Assembly: GCA_964035575.1 (NCBI GenBank)
Contig: OZ037909.1
Span: forward strand, 992,001-1,056,000
Reading direction: 5' to 3'
Length of the DNA: 64,000 nucleotides
Source of the DNA: Rhynchopus sp. YZ270_cl-10
Lineage: Eukaryota; Euglenozoa; Diplonemea; Diplonemida; Diplonemidae
Part shown: piece by piece, positions 55,075 to 63,906 of the stretch
Position numbering within the stretch: the stretch's first letter is position 1
Layout of the letters: each line of letters starts with the position of its first letter
Translations under genes and position numbers: made by a program
Notes under the pieces: generated by a model
What the model was told of the DNA's origin: nothing
The model's input: only the letters and a program-made list of their open reading frames with translations
Databases searched by the model: none

Positions 55075-56349
55075 ATGGATTGGAAGATTGATGACCATCG
55101 CGAAGGTGGCGATGGGCTTCCCGTTGCAGAGGGGTTTGCGGTTATCGCTATGGGAATGGCGTTGATGGGTGTCACCTCTTCCAAAAACCGACGGAGGCAA
55201 GCGTTTATTGTTGCCCGAGAAGGTCTCAGACACTACCTTATCCCAGCCTCTGAGCTTGGCCCTGTTCGAGGCACCCCTGTTGGCACCACGAAAGCTCCTC
55301 TCCTCAAAGCGAAGACAAGGATTAACACTACTGACATGCTTCCCCTTGGGGATGGTCTTCACGCTCCGACATACAAAGGTACGCATACCGACGCAAATGG
55401 GGTTCATGATGTTACAATTAAGATGACGCAGTTTAGTTCGTGCGAGCCATTTGAATCAGAGGTGCAATGTCTTGCAGCTGCGGGGGGGCATAGAGGGGTC
55501 CCAGAATTTAAGGGAATCTGCATGCACTATCCGAGAGACATGGTTTTGGTGTATGAATATGCAGAAGGGGTGCCGTTGCATTCGGTGTGTAAGAAACGGC
55601 TTGGAGAAGGGAGACATTCGAGCCGCCCGCTTCCTTTGACATTGCAGTGGAGGATTGCGCGGGAAATTGCAGAGGCGATGGCGCATTGCCACCGGAAACA
55701 GGTTTTACATCGGGATCTCAAATCTATGAATGTTGTGGTTGATATTAGTACACCAGATGGAGTGGAGCGGTTGAATGGGATTAAATTGATTGATTTTGGA
55801 TCCGCAAAGCTGCTCGACGATAGGGCAAATGATCTCAAACACAAAGACGATGCATGGTGGGAGCTTTGGGGTGGCTTAGAAGAAGGTACTCTCATGACCC
55901 GTGGAGTAGGCACATTTGACTGGGTCGCACCCGAGGTCTGGTCGACCCGAGCGGTATACAGCTATCCATGCGACGTCTATTCGTTCGCAATGTTGCTGTA
56001 CGAAATGGCAACACTCTCCCTCCCATGGACCGGGGGGACTGCCGTACACGATGACCCTTCCTACTTCAGCTCCCTCAAACGAGACATCATTGCAGGCCAC
56101 CGTCCTACCATACCCTGCTCAGTGCATCATTTTACCTCTGAGCTGATCCAACGGTGTTGGCAAACCGAGCCTGCACGGCGCCCCACCTTCCACGAAATCC
56201 TGAAGCTCATAGACCTGGCTCCATGGGAGGAGGCACACCAAAGAGATAGCCAAGAAGCAGGGCGGGGCGAACCAGAGGCACACCAGCTCCGTACGATAAA
56301 GGTAGAAGGGTTTAAATCGGTGCGGTCGGTGCTGGTGGGGTCGGCATGA
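55075..56349 (+). CDS. Tyrosine-kinase-like (TKL) Ser/Thr protein kinase
   Basis: 424 residues. After an N-terminal segment of about 80 residues with a short hydrophobic stretch (GFAVIAMGMALMGV), the kinase domain runs from about 88 to 385. The glycine loop is degenerate (PLGDGLHAPTYKG), then come the beta-3 lysine in VTIKM, the helix-C glutamate in FESEVQCL, the catalytic loop LHRDLKSMNVVV, IDFGSAK in place of DFG-context, the activation-end GTFDWVAPEVW, and RCWQTEPARRPTF near the end. HRDLKSxN and GTxxWxAPE point to the TKL group. All catalytic residues are present, so it is probably active. The tail is Glu/Gln-rich. No intron. Substrates are unknown. Confidence 0.85.
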   Translation: MDWKIDDHREGGDGLPVAEGFAVIAMGMALMGVTSSKNRRRQAFIVAREGLRHYLIPASELGPVRGTPVGTTKAPLLKAKTRINTTDMLPLGDGLHAPTYKGTHTDANGVHDVTIKMTQFSSCEPFESEVQCLAAAGGHRGVPEFKGICMHYPRDMVLVYEYAEGVPLHSVCKKRLGEGRHSSRPLPLTLQWRIAREIAEAMAHCHRKQVLHRDLKSMNVVVDISTPDGVERLNGIKLIDFGSAKLLDDRANDLKHKDDAWWELWGGLEEGTLMTRGVGTFDWVAPEVWSTRAVYSYPCDVYSFAMLLYEMATLSLPWTGGTAVHDDPSYFSSLKRDIIAGHRPTIPCSVHHFTSELIQRCWQTEPARRPTFHEILKLIDLAPWEEAHQRDSQEAGRGEPEAHQLRTIKVEGFKSVRSVLVGSA

Positions 56350-57210
56350 GGGGGAGGGGATGAGAGAAGAAGAAGGTTTCAAAAAAAAATTAAAAGATCC
56401 GCCTGATCTATAGGGCAAATGGCAAAGGCATGGCAGAAAAAAAAACAAGAAGGTGATGTGTGATATCCTATCCGTGAAAAAAAAAATGTGGAGCACACTC
56501 TAAGGTGGCTACACTAATACAACTAAGTTTTCAAAAAAAAAAAAAAATGCAAAGCAAATTGTCGGTAGAGGAGTCTAGTATTGTGTGGGTGAGTGTCCGA
56601 TTCTTTTGAGAGAAAAAAAAAAACCAGTATTTCGTATCAGGGATGAGAGACGGGAGTGGGGAAGGGGGGGTAGGGCACATTTTTTTTCATTATTTTTGTG
56701 AGATACGGGGATTGATAACAGTGGTGCTAAAGATGTGTGTGCGCGAGAGGTACATGTCTCTGAAGGTTTCTTTTATTGTGAGATACGGGGGGGTTTGTGT
56801 GGAAATAAAACTGCATTTGTAATCTCGTCAATGCGTATTGCTTTTATGTACGAAGGTACACTGTCATGCGGAGGGCTTTGTATTTCAAGTCAACTTTTGT
56901 TTCGACTGAGATGCGTTTTTTTTTGTGCATACCAATGAAGTGCTCTCTGGGGTTCGATACCCCGCGGAGAACCAGTATCTGCGTCCGCCGATGCACGGTG
57001 AGGCGTTTGCACTTTCAACTTCTCTTTTGCTTTTGTTTTCCCACAACACAACAATTTCTCCCGCCCCTCTTTTTAGAGACACAGTATGTGGCTCCCATCC
57101 TCTCGTTCGTTTTCTATTCATGTTAGTGCCTGCCTTAGACGGTTGTACATTTTATCATTTTGTTTTCACTTTTATTTAATCGCACGATAACGATGGTGTC
57201 CCTTCATTAC

Positions 57211-57255
57211 TCAAGGTGAGTTCAGTGAGGCTTCCGTTCATCTTTGCCAATGTTC
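57211..57255 (+). repeat. Dispersed hairpin 'head' element, diverged copy
   Basis: TCAAGGTGAGTTCAGTGAGG, then CTTCCGTTCATCTTTGCCAA. It is preceded by GCACGATAACGATGGTG, matching GTGCGATAACGATAGTGGT before the 16811 copy and GTGCGATAATGATTGTGATC before the 1181 copy, so the conserved unit extends about 40 bases upstream. A tail segment follows at about 57390-57435. Confidence 0.55.
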
Positions 57256-58164
57256 TCTTAATTTTATTTTTTTTTTCAGCTTCACGTCTCGGTTGTGAAA
57301 CGCTAGATTATCCTTATTTTTTCGGTGTTGTGCACTTTCCATCGATCTTCTCTTTTTTTTGTTTTGGTGCACGATCAAAATGTTTGACAGCGGAGCTTGC
57401 ACAGATGGCACACTATTCCAACAATTTTTCAAAAAAAATATAAAATTGGGGTAAGGGGCGGGCAGAAGGGTCTTTGGTGGATCCACCTATTTTATCCCAT
57501 TGCACGGTGCTTTGTGTACTGCTCGCTCTGAATGGAGACCAGGTCGCACCCGATAGCCCCAACTCATCTTTTAGAGAGACAATGCTCTTAGATTCTCCGT
57601 TGTTGTGGCCCCTTCAGCATTTACCAATTATTTTTTTTCAGATGTAAACCACGAAATGGATGTAGCACTGCATGGTTGGGGGTCCACCCCCGGTACAGCC
57701 GGTCATTGTACCAAGGTGCACTGTTCACGAGAGGGCTGTGGTATTTCGAGTCAACTTTTTTAAAGAACCAAACGTACGGAGCTTACCGTTGTGGGTGACT
57801 GTCGATTAAAAGAAAATACCTGTGCAATATCAATGCAAGAAGTATTGAAAGCGTTTTTGAAAGAAAAAGAAAATGGGGGACAGTATTGGAGTGTACCATT
57901 GGTAAAACAATGTTTCAAAATAAGTTTTTCGAAGAAAATTTTCAAAAAAAAAAGAGAGAAAGAAAAAAACGTGCCCGGTTACGTTCTGTTGTACCCTTTG
58001 TGCACAACTTGCCCCTTTTCGAAAAAAAAACAACAACGTTTGGTGTTACACATGCAACCTACGAAGTATATATTTTTTTTGCACTATTTTTGCAGATCCA
58101 TTTTAAAGCTCTCAAAAAATAGGATAGTTACGGTCGTTTGAGAGTACTTATTTTCTCAGTATTT

Positions 58165-58212
58165 CAAGGTGACTAGGCAGTGGGCTTAGGTCCATCTTAC
58201 CAACCTTTTTAC
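58165..58212 (+). repeat. Dispersed hairpin 'head' element
   Basis: TCAAGGTGACTAGGCAGTGG, then GCTTAGGTCCATCTTACCAA and CCTTTTT. Keeps the AAGGTGACTA start and the GCTTAGG-TCATCTTA block. Confidence 0.6.
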
Positions 58213-58233
58213 TCTTTTTTTATATACAAATCC

Positions 58234-58300
58234 CTCTCGTGACAGTGTACCAAGGTGCACTGTCACGAGAGAGCTTTGTATTTCAAGTCAATCTTTTTGG
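58234..58300. repeat. Second-type head with a perfect 14-bp hairpin
   Basis: CTCTCGTGACAGTG (58234-58247) and CACTGTCACGAGAG (58258-58271) form a perfect stem with a 10-base loop. The right arm is followed by AGCTTTGTATTTCAAGTCAA. Relatives without the left arm are at 15271, 56851 and 57711. Confidence 0.7.
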
Positions 58301-58423
58301 CCAGTCATTAGGTTTCCTTTTTACATCTACTGTTGTTGGCCGCAGGGTACTTTTGTGCTTTCATCCGGATGGCATCGTACGTGAGTCAGTCAGAGGTGCC
58401 TGCATCAACAACTACAGTTTTCT

Positions 58424-58470
58424 TAAAGGTGACTAATCACGAGAGGCTTAGGGTCATCTTATAAACTCTT
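58424..58470 (+). repeat. Dispersed hairpin 'head' element
   Basis: TAAAGGTGACTAATCACGAG, then AGGCTTAGGGTCATCTTATA and AACTCTTCTTTT. One of the two copies closest to the apparent consensus. Confidence 0.65.
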
Positions 58471-58994
58471 CTTTTTTTTTTTGTATTTCCCCCGCACTTC
58501 AAGGGTTCGGAGTAGTATCAAGCGAGGCTCTTAACCAGCTTGAATCAGCAAACACCCAGTTTTTTTTTCTTTTTTTCTTCTTTTTTTTTTCTTTTCTTTT
58601 TTTTTGTGTAAAAAAAAACACACAGCTTAACACAGCCCCCATACAGCATGGGGCGAATTTGTCACAAAAAAAAAAGACCACAAAATACACCCCCTCCACA
58701 TTGTTCGTCTCCTTACCCCCCTTATGATGTTCTTTCCATCAGCGTATCTACCTCTCTTTCTGAGGCCAAGGGGCGGCACATCCTTGTAGCCTTCCCCTTG
58801 GCGATGTGTTTTGCAGCATCGCATTGCTCCGCGCGCAAAAGAAAACCCAGAGATCCACCCCACCAGCAATGTGACTGAACACGCCATCTTATGGTCGGCA
58901 AGAATAATCTAATTAGGCCAAATACGCCATCTTAAAAACCCCCTTTTTTTCACATATTTTGTACCGTTTTTTCACCCACCCAACCGGACCCAAC

Positions 58995-59110
58995 AGAGCC
59001 CATCTGGACCCACTTCGGGTCAATTATGCCCAATTATACCCAATAAAACCCAAGTACAGTCCAATTACAGCCCAATTACACCCAATTACAACCAATTACA
59101 CCCAGTCACA
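58995..59110. repeat. Degenerate CCCAATTACA tandem repeat, left copy
   Basis: About ten loosely repeated units of 9-11 bp around CCCAATTACA (CCCAATTATA, CCCAATAAAA, CCAATTACAG and so on). A second, shorter stretch of the same unit lies at 60484-60550, so the pair brackets the 7-bp array. Confidence 0.7.
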
Positions 59111-59647
59111 CCACTAGTACAACTCAGGTGTTTTTGAGGGTGACCTGTTTTGCTTGCTCACACGGTGGGGTCCAGCTCTCTCTCTGAGCGGGTCAAACGG
59201 GATACTCAACTAGAGGGTGTGATGACACCCGCTTTTCGGGTGTGGCACCGAAAAGTGGGAACGCCTATGACGGGCGGGTTTTGGTAACCGGACAGGGGAC
59301 TGCATGCCTCCCATATATTTTGTGGCACTACACGCCCACTCAGCCTTCTTCCTCACATACGTACGTACCTAGTCATTTTTACCTTGTAAAATTGTAACAC
59401 TGGTGGCATGCTTCCCAGCACACATCAGCACATAAAAAACCGGTAAAAACACATGTAATCTGTGGTGGTCAAAAGTACAAAATTCCTTCGACAATGCATT
59501 GTTTGAGCATTTGTTATACCTGGAGAATATGGTCAGATCACTCTTCAGACCACCTGGCGTTCACTCCAAAAATAACACTATTTTTGACCGTGGAGTTTGT
59601 GAATCGGTACAGGTGATGGTTTTCGGAAGTTGACAATCAGGTGGTTT
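59111..59647. other. Spacer before the GTGTACT array
   Basis: No supported gene. 59517-59557 is the inverted partner of the motif at 42254-42294. A GACACCCGCTTTTCGGGTGT hairpin lies near 59224. Confidence 0.6.
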
Positions 59648-60147
59648 GTGTACTGTGTACTGTGTACTGTGTACTGTGTACTGTGTACTGTGTACTGTGT
59701 ACTGTGTACTGTGTACTGTGTACTGTGTACTGTGTACTGTGTACTGTGTACTGTGTACTGTGTACTGTGTACTGTGTACTGTGTACTGTGTACTGTGTAC
59801 TGTGTACTGTGTACTGTGTACTGTGTACTGTGTACTGTGTACTGTGTACTGTGTACTGTGTACTGTGTACTGTGTACTGTGTACTGTGTACTGTGTACTG
59901 TGTACTGTGTACTGTGTACTGTGTACTGTGTACTGTGTACTGTGTACTGTGTACTGTGTACTGTGTACTGTGTACTGTGTACTGTGTACTGTGTACTGTG
60001 TACTGTGTACTGTGTACTGTGTACTGTGTACTGTGTACTGTGTACTGTGTACTGTGTACTGTGTACTGTGTACTGTGTACTGTGTACTGTGTACTGTGTA
60101 CTGTGTACTGTGTACTGTGTACTGTGTACTGTGTACTGTGTACTGTG
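59648..60147. repeat. 7-bp tandem array (GTGTACT)n, about 71 copies
   Basis: 500 bp of uninterrupted GTGTACT. Stop-free in all six frames. Core TACTG is shared with the 5-, 7- and 9-bp arrays at 36.0-43.3 kb. Confidence 0.97.
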
Positions 60148-60625
60148 AGGAAATTGACCAAAAACGAGAACTTGTCCATTTCGTCAAATTGACCCCACCA
60201 CTGGCCGGACGGATTCCGAAAATGCAAATGCCGGTGTTTAAAAGCAGCGGGTTTACGCCATTTCTTGCAGGTCAATTGGGGGACACGGTACATGTGTCCT
60301 CCATTCTCGCATTGGAACCGCGCAGGTGCAACATCTGTGACCACTTACCAAGGCATCTTTTTCATCGCCGTTTTCGATTTTATATGGATTTGTAGGGAAA
60401 CAGCACAGAAGTGGGAAAAATTGGGGGTGCGGGGACCGAAAAGCAAGTTAAAAGTGCAAAAAACGGCAAAAAACGGCATTTTTGCCCAATTTCACCCAAT
60501 TACGCCCAGTTACAGCCCAATTACACCCAATTACAGCCCACCGACACCCGGAAAAAACGGTACATATTTTTCACATTTTTCATCAATCCACCCAACAATA
60601 GGGATTAAATAGAAAAGCAGTCCAC
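60148..60625. other. Spacer upstream of EMC6
   Basis: No supported gene. The right-hand CCCAATTACA repeat lies at 60484-60550, followed by an AT-rich leader to the start codon. Confidence 0.6.
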
Positions 60626-61012
60626 ATGCCTCCACCAGCAGCATTGTTAAGGAAGACGGGCACGGCGTCGAAGAAGGAGGCTGTCGTGAGCAAGCACGAA
60701 GAGCCGCAGTACCGGAGAGACAAAGTCATGAAGAACACGAACAACATCAACAAAATCCGTGTCTTCTCGGCCTGCACGGCGGGGGCGCTGGCGGGTGTTC
60801 TTGGCCTCACCGGCATGCCAGGATTCCTCCTCTTCCTTGTCCTCTCGATTATTACAACGATCTACCTGCACGTAGTTGTGATGGGCACCTCAAAAACCTC
60901 GACCTACCTCATGCCTGAACAGGGTCTCTACAGCATAGGCTCCATCTTCTCTGCCATCGTAACGTACATTGTGGTGTGGACAGTATCGTACGATGTCGTC
61001 CATGTGTTCTAA
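60626..61012 (+). CDS. EMC6: ER membrane protein complex subunit 6
   Basis: 128 residues, near the family's usual 110. EMC6 is a small multi-pass subunit in the membrane core of the EMC, which inserts tail-anchored and multi-pass proteins into the ER. The family signature is plain: NNINKIRVFSACTAGALAGV, LGLTGMPGFLLFL, and the ending FSAIVTYIVVWTVSYDVVHV, parallel to human FTYVLFWTFLYGMVHVY. Three hydrophobic segments lie at about residues 48-66, 70-92 and 104-122. The N-terminal 35 residues are an extra hydrophilic stretch. No intron; the ATG follows an AT-rich leader. Confidence 0.93.
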   Translation: MPPPAALLRKTGTASKKEAVVSKHEEPQYRRDKVMKNTNNINKIRVFSACTAGALAGVLGLTGMPGFLLFLVLSIITTIYLHVVVMGTSKTSTYLMPEQGLYSIGSIFSAIVTYIVVWTVSYDVVHVF

Positions 61013-61839
61013 GGTGGAAGAATGCATTTTGGGGTCGAAAAAAAAGAGAGATCTGAATGGTGAAGGATCCCGCGAACTTCAGATTTCTTTAAAACTTCGA
61101 TCTTTCTTTTAAAAGGGGTTTAGGGGGTGTGGTGGGAAAAAGAAAAAAAGGTGTCAAATGCCGGATTTGTTGATGGTACATAAAAAAGGAAATGGAATTG
61201 ACACAAACGTAGGGGATTTTTTTAAGGTGACTAAGCACGAGAGGCTTAGGAATCATCTTATAAACTTTTTTTTTGGATTGTAGCTTCTCTCTAGCCTCAA
61301 AGGTAGTAAAACAAAGGTGTTTTGCGCAAAAAAAAAAATCAGATCTTTTTTTTGGGTTGTGAACTTCACCAAAAAAATGGGATAACAGTTGAAGGGAGGG
61401 ACGGAGGGGAGGATGGAGTTAGGCTATATGGACAAAAAAAAAAAAAAGGGTTCCTTCCTGCCTTCATCTCTGCGACGTCTCTGTGTGAAGGTGGTGTCTG
61501 TTGTCTTTAAGATCTGAGAGCACGAGAGGCACTCTACACTTTTGTGACAACACATCCACCCCCAACCCCCTTCAGTGCACCGTGAAAAAAAAGCGAGTAG
61601 AAGAACTGAAAAAGAGTAATGCCAAGAATATAAAAAGAAAGCATATCGGGGGGGGATACATTTTTCTTTTTTTTTTTTTTTCTTTTCAATTCTTTTCTAC
61701 CCTATTATACCTTCTGTTCAGTAGAATAGAAGATGAAATACTTTTCCTGCTGGACTTCGAGATTTCTCCTTCATTATTTTGGAGATTGTTTTTTTTTTTT
61801 TAAAACTGACACATCAGCAGTGTATTTCCCACAAAAAAA
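61013..61839. other. Spacer with a hairpin head and T-rich leader
   Basis: No supported gene. It contains the best head copy (61222-61270), a variant GAGAGCACGAGAGGCACTCT at about 61513-61532, and a long T-rich tract ending ATCAGCAG about 20 bases before the PPR start codon. Confidence 0.6.
61222..61270 (+). repeat. Dispersed hairpin 'head' element, near-consensus copy
   Basis: TTAAGGTGACTAAGCACGAG, then AGGCTTAGGAATCATCTTAT and AAACTTTTTTTTT. Stem CTAAGC/GCTTAG around the loop ACGAGAG. It lies about 0.6 kb upstream of the PPR gene. Confidence 0.65.
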
Positions 61840-63054
61840 ATGAGCTCCCGGATTTTCTCTGCTTCCCGCCCTTTGTTTCGGAAGGTTTCATCTTCATTAC
61901 CCCCTACTGAGCCTTACGGATTTTCTGACCTATCTTTGGCTTCATATGTGAGAAGCAGATGGGGGCCTTGTATTGATGATTCCTCGACGAATTTTTCATT
62001 GAGGTCCTTGCAGGAGAAGGTTAGTGCAGATTTGCGGAGGATTGTGTCTAATGGGGGGGAGATGGGTCCTATGACGTATACTGCGTTGTTGCAGTTGTTT
62101 CGGAGAGATGGAGAGGTGACTGAAGAGATTTATAAGGAAATGGTTGACTCAGGGACACCCCCTAGAGAAGATACATCGGTTGCGCTGTTGAAAGGGTTTG
62201 CACTGCAGAGGGATTTAAAGCGATTGAAAGATGGGTTTAAAAAGCTAAGCAATGCACCAACCCGCCCGCTTCTTAATGTGTTCATCTACGGTCTCGCCCG
62301 ATGCGGACAAATCGACTCCGCAAAACAATTTGTTGCCACAATGGAAGCCACCTATGGAGTGCCACCCAATGAGGTGACATATACCTCACTTCTGACATAT
62401 GCTCGGAGTATAGAGGAAATGGAGGAGACAATACGGGATATTGGAATGCTTGGGGGATTGGATGAGGTGGAGGTGGAGGTGGAGGAGGTGATTGAAGGAT
62501 TGGATGATACAGCGCACCGTGCGGTGGTTGGGGTGTTGTGCCGTTTGGATTGCTTTTCGCGGGCGTATCGATTGGTCCGGATGCGAGCAGAATGTCCAGG
62601 AAAGGCGAATCAAATTGCTTCATATCATAGCTTATTAGCAGCAAGCGAATCAGCAGAGGTCTTTGCAAACATATGGGATGAATGTAGACGTGAAGGATTA
62701 CAACATGGCAGCGCTTCTTTGGATATGGCATTGACGTTTGCGCTGAGATTTGCAGAGGTTCCTGAAGATGAATACAGCAGGTTTGCGGTGAGGGTGGTGT
62801 TTGGTGAAGGTGTGTCGCGGCGTGGCCATCATTATCACCAAATGCTTCGTATCTGCGCGCAGACAGGGGACCATGTGACGGCGGAGCGGGTTCGTGCAGT
62901 GCTCTGTAAAGGGAAGGCTCCGTTGTCCCGTCCGGCCACCATGTTTCTGCTCTCAGCGTACTCAGTTGCAGCGCGGAGAGAGGAGCGTGGGGAGAATATA
63001 ACACCGATCTTTGTGCAGGAAGCTACCTCTGCATTGGATAGGATCTGTCTGTAG
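61840..63054 (+). CDS. Pentatricopeptide-repeat (PPR) protein, probably mitochondrial
   Basis: 404 residues. The N-terminus MSSRIFSASRPLFRKVSSSL is Ser/Arg-rich and lacks acidic residues, as in mitochondrial presequences. Helical-pair repeats follow: TYTALLQLFRRDGEVTEEIY, PLLNVFIYGLARCGQIDSAK, EVTYTSLLTYARSIEEMEET, then weaker ones to the end. The pattern NxxIxGLxRxGxxxxAxxxxxxM is typical of P-class PPR motifs that bind organelle RNA. There is no DYW or SMR tail. An acidic insert (DEVEVEVEEVIEG) sits at about residues 208-220, encoded by a GAGGTG repeat. The target RNA cannot be predicted. Confidence 0.8.
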   Translation: MSSRIFSASRPLFRKVSSSLPPTEPYGFSDLSLASYVRSRWGPCIDDSSTNFSLRSLQEKVSADLRRIVSNGGEMGPMTYTALLQLFRRDGEVTEEIYKEMVDSGTPPREDTSVALLKGFALQRDLKRLKDGFKKLSNAPTRPLLNVFIYGLARCGQIDSAKQFVATMEATYGVPPNEVTYTSLLTYARSIEEMEETIRDIGMLGGLDEVEVEVEEVIEGLDDTAHRAVVGVLCRLDCFSRAYRLVRMRAECPGKANQIASYHSLLAASESAEVFANIWDECRREGLQHGSASLDMALTFALRFAEVPEDEYSRFAVRVVFGEGVSRRGHHYHQMLRICAQTGDHVTAERVRAVLCKGKAPLSRPATMFLLSAYSVAARREERGENITPIFVQEATSALDRICL

Positions 63055-63387
63055 GGGGAAATATTGTTCTGCGAGGCTGATGTGCGATTAAAAAAACAAA
63101 TGTGAAGGTGATCTTTGTGAACCTTTCTTTTTAAAGCAAAGATTGCACACATCTTCAACATTCGTCTTCTTCTATGCGAAGACTGTACACCATGCACAAC
63201 CATTGCGAAGGCCAAGGGGTAGAAGTGATGTCTTTCTTTTGAAAAAAATGTCGTCAACCCCAATTCTGCAAAGCTGCGATATTGCAAACGGTGGTTTTGG
63301 TTGTGACCATGCTTCTTCTCTTCTTTGAACCCACACCCTCCCCCCCTCTACCTCTCATCCCCAACACAGAGAGGCACACATTTTTTT
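63055..63387. other. Short intergenic spacer
   Basis: No gene seen. C/T-rich leader at about 63310-63360 before the last gene. A weak AAGGTGATCTTTGTGAACC hairpin-like segment lies at 63105. Confidence 0.4.
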
Positions 63388-63906
63388 ATGTTGAGAAGGG
63401 TGCAAACCGAGGTGGGGGGTGTTCTGAAGGAACAGACACGGCGAGCTTCCGTGCCGAGACGTGTTATGGGGACCGGGAGGAATGGGAACGTGCGGTATCT
63501 TGTGAACCAGATGCGGCTGCAGGTGCCGGAGTCGAGAGGGCTGCAGAAGCCGTACGACGCGTTTGACGCGAACTTTGACGACGTATCGGCCACCGAGGTG
63601 ATGGATGGACGTATAGTAGGCACTGGGACAGATGACGAATTTGAGAAGTTCCCCTGGAGTCAGTACTCGGCAACTATCGCCGCGACAGTGGTGCTTTCTA
63701 TTTCTACAGTACTGCTTCTGTTCTTCTGCAATTCACAGCGCGGTACGATCCGCGAACTGAGACAAAGGACCAAAGCGCAGGAAGCAAAAAACAAAAAAGC
63801 GTTAGAGCTTGCGAGAAGTCTTGACGTTCAGGTGGCGGCATACAAAGCGCTGGTAGAGGAGCGGACGGCACAGCTATCAGCATTGCAAATGAAGAAGCAA
63901 GCTTAA
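63388..63906 (+). CDS. Single-pass membrane protein with C-terminal coiled coil
   Basis: 172 residues from ATG 63388; an in-frame ATG at 63325 would add 21 residues of Pro-rich sequence encoded by the C/T-rich leader, so the inner start is preferred. The N-terminus MLRRVQTEVGG is basic and might target mitochondria. One membrane segment (SATIAATVVLSISTVLLLFF) lies at about residues 93-113. A highly charged heptad helix follows to the end (RELRQRTKAQEAKNKKALEL, then KALVEERTAQLSALQ). The plan of short lumenal or matrix part, one helix and one coiled coil suits a tether or complex subunit. Family not recognised. Confidence 0.6.
   Translation: MLRRVQTEVGGVLKEQTRRASVPRRVMGTGRNGNVRYLVNQMRLQVPESRGLQKPYDAFDANFDDVSATEVMDGRIVGTGTDDEFEKFPWSQYSATIAATVVLSISTVLLLFFCNSQRGTIRELRQRTKAQEAKNKKALELARSLDVQVAAYKALVEERTAQLSALQMKKQA

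Larger units (their letters stand above)
56350..58990. other. Repeat-rich spacer, no supported gene
   Basis: A tail-type segment follows the kinase at about 56489-56545 (GGCTACACTAATACAACTAA, then an A-run). Heads of both types cluster here: 56851-56905, 57211-57255, 57711-57765, 58165-58212, 58251-58300 and 58424-58470. A tRNA-like T-arm (TGGGGTTCGATACCCCG) is at 56948-56964, without the rest of a tRNA. Confidence 0.55.

Noticed and set aside
56948-56964. tRNA gene
   Set aside because: A good T-arm and CCA-like end are present, but no matching acceptor 5' strand, D-arm or anticodon arm lies upstream; at most a tRNA-derived fragment.
57791-58141. 116-codon ORF in the repeat-rich spacer
   Set aside because: Lys-rich composition from A-runs, no recognisable feature, and surrounded by dispersed repeats.
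59561-60395. ORFs rich in YCVLCTV or STQYTVH
   Set aside because: Translation of the stop-free 7-bp GTGTACT array.
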